Of a stretch of 6,706 bases of DNA, positions 5,234 through 6,706 are shown piece by piece (position 1 is the stretch's first letter; the number at the start of each line of letters is the position of its first letter). The stretch spans positions 1-6,706 of the forward strand of contig JASHYE010000106.1 of NCBI GenBank assembly GCA_030043155.1. Reading direction: 5' to 3'. Both the position numbers and the translations under genes were made by a program. Below the pieces are notes generated by a model that worked only from the letters and a program-made list of their open reading frames with translations, was not told where the DNA came from and searched no databases. The DNA comes from Candidatus Acidiferrales bacterium (GTDB lineage: Bacteria > Acidobacteriota > Terriglobia > Acidoferrales > UBA7541).

Positions 5234-6706
5234 TTATTTTCCCGGCTGCGGAATCGTGCCTGTCTTGAATACCGTAAACGCTTCGCCCGTTCCGTCCGGA
5301 TGAATCACCTTGAACAGTACATCTTCTCCGGGCTTCAGCTTCGCGATGGCCTGTTTGTAATCTTCCATGGTGTTGATCGGCGCGTGATTGATGTCCACAA
5401 TTACGTCCCGCTCCTGAAATTGAATATCGTCGGCAAAACTCGCCGCATCAACGCCGGTGACAATCACGCCGGTCTGCGTCGCGCTCATCTGCAAGCGCTT
5501 CGCCACCTCCGCTGTCAGCGGCTCCACGTGCAACCCAAAGCTTGAAGGAATCGCCTCCGCGTCCGGCGACGATGCCTGATCATCCCCTGCCTCATCCGGG
5601 AAAACTCTGTCCATATCGGCCACGCCTACCGTGGCATTCTCTGTCTTTCCGTTGTGAACGTAGGTCAGTTCCACGGAATGCCCAATCGGCGTTTGCACAA
5701 TCGGATCAGTGAGGTCTGCGCCCGCACGCACAGGATGCCTATTCACTTGGGTGATAACGTCACCTGCCTGAATTCCCGCTTTCGCCGCTGGCCCTCCAGG
5801 TGTCACAAGTTCCACCACGACTCCGTATGGCGCATTCAGCTGCTTGTGCAGCAAGGCATCATGCACCTGATCCTCTTGAAACCGAATCCCGATCGACCCG
5901 CGCGTGACTCTGCCCTCCGTCACCAGATCGTTGTAGACGCCAATTGCCGTGTTCGACGGCAGCGCGAATCCCACGCCCTCAAAACCGCGGCTGCCCGTGT
6001 AAATGGCAGTATTCACTCCGATCACTTCGCCCGCGAGATTCACCAGCGGCCCGCCGGAATTTCCTGGATTGATGGCCGCATCCGTCTGGATAAAGTTTTG
6101 AAACTGCGACGACCCGATATCCGCTCCCGCGCGGTTTCGCGCGCTCACGATTCCCGCCGTTACCGTGCCACTCAGCGAAAATGGGCTGCCGAACGCCAGC
6201 ACCCAATCTCCCACCTTCACTCCATCGGAATTTCCCAGGCGCGCCGTCGGCAGGGCGCGGTCCGCATCGATTTTGATTACCGCCAGATCCGTCTGTTTGT
6301 CGATGCCGATCACGCGCGCGTTGTAGTGCGTCGGATCGCTATCCACAGAAACCTGGATCTTCGTCGCTCCGTCGATTACGTGGTCGTTGGTGAGGATATA
6401 GCCTTTCCTGTCCACAATGACGCCTGAGCCCAGGCTCTTTTCTTCTTCCGGCCCTTCGCTGCCTGGATTCTGCTTGAAAAATCTATTGAAGAAATCCTGG
6501 AAGGAATCTTGTCCCTTATGGTCGGCAGTCCCTTTCGGACTGCCAAACACTTGCGTTGTCAAGATGTTCACCACGGCAGTCTCAACGTGGTTGATGATGG
6601 TCGAAAAGCCGTTCGACAGGTTCACCGGATCCGGAATTGGAATCATCGCCGCCGAATCCCCTGGCGCGCTCCGCTTCGCCGCTACGTGCCCAGGAATCAA
6701 AGTTCC
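5234..6706 (-). CDS. Do/HtrA-type periplasmic serine protease with two PDZ domains, N-terminus outside window
   Basis: A trypsin-like protease and chaperone of the DegP/DegQ/MucD group, which removes damaged proteins in the periplasm. The gene begins beyond the right edge: the frame is open to 6706 and the first visible residues (GTLIPGHVAAK) look like the end of a membrane or signal segment, so the TTG at 6700 is not the start. The catalytic triad is complete: His in TNDHVID (6382-6380), Asp in KQTDLAVIKID (6289-6287) and Ser in NPGNSGGPLV (6058-6056). PDZ1 covers roughly from TRGSIGIRFQ to the ELTYVHNG strand, with GVVVELVTPGGPAAKAGI as its core. An acidic, Ser/Pro-rich linker follows, then PDZ2 with TGVIVTGVDAAS, the RDVIVDINHAPI strand and the ending KVIHPDGTGEAFTVFK. 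The 490 visible residues plus a missing leader are normal for a two-PDZ Do protease. The long loop after the start (FQDFFNRFFKQNPGSEG) is the typical LA loop. First gene of a probable operon with the peptidoglycan-binding protein. Confidence 0.93.
   Translation of the reverse strand, partial: GTLIPGHVAAKRSAPGDSAAMIPIPDPVNLSNGFSTIINHVETAVVNILTTQVFGSPKGTADHKGQDSFQDFFNRFFKQNPGSEGPEEEKSLGSGVIVDRKGYILTNDHVIDGATKIQVSVDSDPTHYNARVIGIDKQTDLAVIKIDADRALPTARLGNSDGVKVGDWVLAFGSPFSLSGTVTAGIVSARNRAGADIGSSQFQNFIQTDAAINPGNSGGPLVNLAGEVIGVNTAIYTGSRGFEGVGFALPSNTAIGVYNDLVTEGRVTRGSIGIRFQEDQVHDALLHKQLNAPYGVVVELVTPGGPAAKAGIQAGDVITQVNRHPVRAGADLTDPIVQTPIGHSVELTYVHNGKTENATVGVADMDRVFPDEAGDDQASSPDAEAIPSSFGLHVEPLTAEVAKRLQMSATQTGVIVTGVDAASFADDIQFQERDVIVDINHAPINTMEDYKQAIAKLKPGEDVLFKVIHPDGTGEAFTVFKTGTIPQPGK

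Noticed and set aside
5654..6427. 257-codon open frame on the + strand opposite the HtrA-type protease gene
   Set aside because: Its product is rich in Arg and His with no domain pattern, and the opposite strand encodes a complete protease with triad and PDZ domains. A shadow caused by the codon usage of the real gene.
6698..6700. TTG at 6700 as the start of the HtrA-type protease
   Set aside because: The frame stays open to the window edge and Do proteases carry a signal or membrane anchor upstream, absent if it began here.

Overview
The window is a stretch of bacterial chromosome, moderately GC-rich, with six protein genes of recognisable family plus one small gene of unknown function. Gene content and protein style (a MIDAS-type VWA protein, a CPVC redoxin, an ArnT/PMT-like membrane glycosyltransferase, SthA, and a Do-type protease followed by a peptidoglycan-binding protein) suggest a Gram-negative soil or groundwater bacterium. 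My best guess is Acidobacteriota, but this is an inference from the look of the proteins, not a database match. I see no tRNA, rRNA, CRISPR array, insertion sequence or phage gene.

Left part, + strand: the window opens inside a VWA-domain protein (2-862, 5' end missing). A 108-base gap with a plausible sigma70-like promoter leads to a thioredoxin-fold redoxin (from 971). Its reading frame meets TGA at 1463-1465, continues GSKN and ends at TAG (1478-1480). A perfect 8-bp hairpin with a GTC loop lies 20 bases beyond the TGA, the position expected of a bacterial SECIS element. I therefore propose that the redoxin is a selenoprotein with a C-terminal Gly-Sec-Gly motif. This is the most interesting signal in the window.

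Middle: a 53-residue, very basic protein of unknown function is encoded on the - strand (1504-1665), with its own likely promoter. It is divergent from a polytopic GT-C glycosyltransferase-like protein (1756-3150, +). The glycosyltransferase gene converges on, and overlaps by 40 bases, the gene for soluble pyridine nucleotide transhydrogenase (sthA, 3111-4496, -).

Right part, - strand: a Do/HtrA-type serine protease (runs off the right edge, stop at 5234) is followed after 5 bases by a secreted peptidoglycan-binding-domain protein (4674-5228), almost certainly one operon. After a 177-base gap sthA follows in the same direction. Themes are envelope quality control (protease and peptidoglycan-binding protein), envelope glycan transfer, and thiol/NADPH redox balance (redoxin and SthA), but nothing shows that the two halves work as one system.
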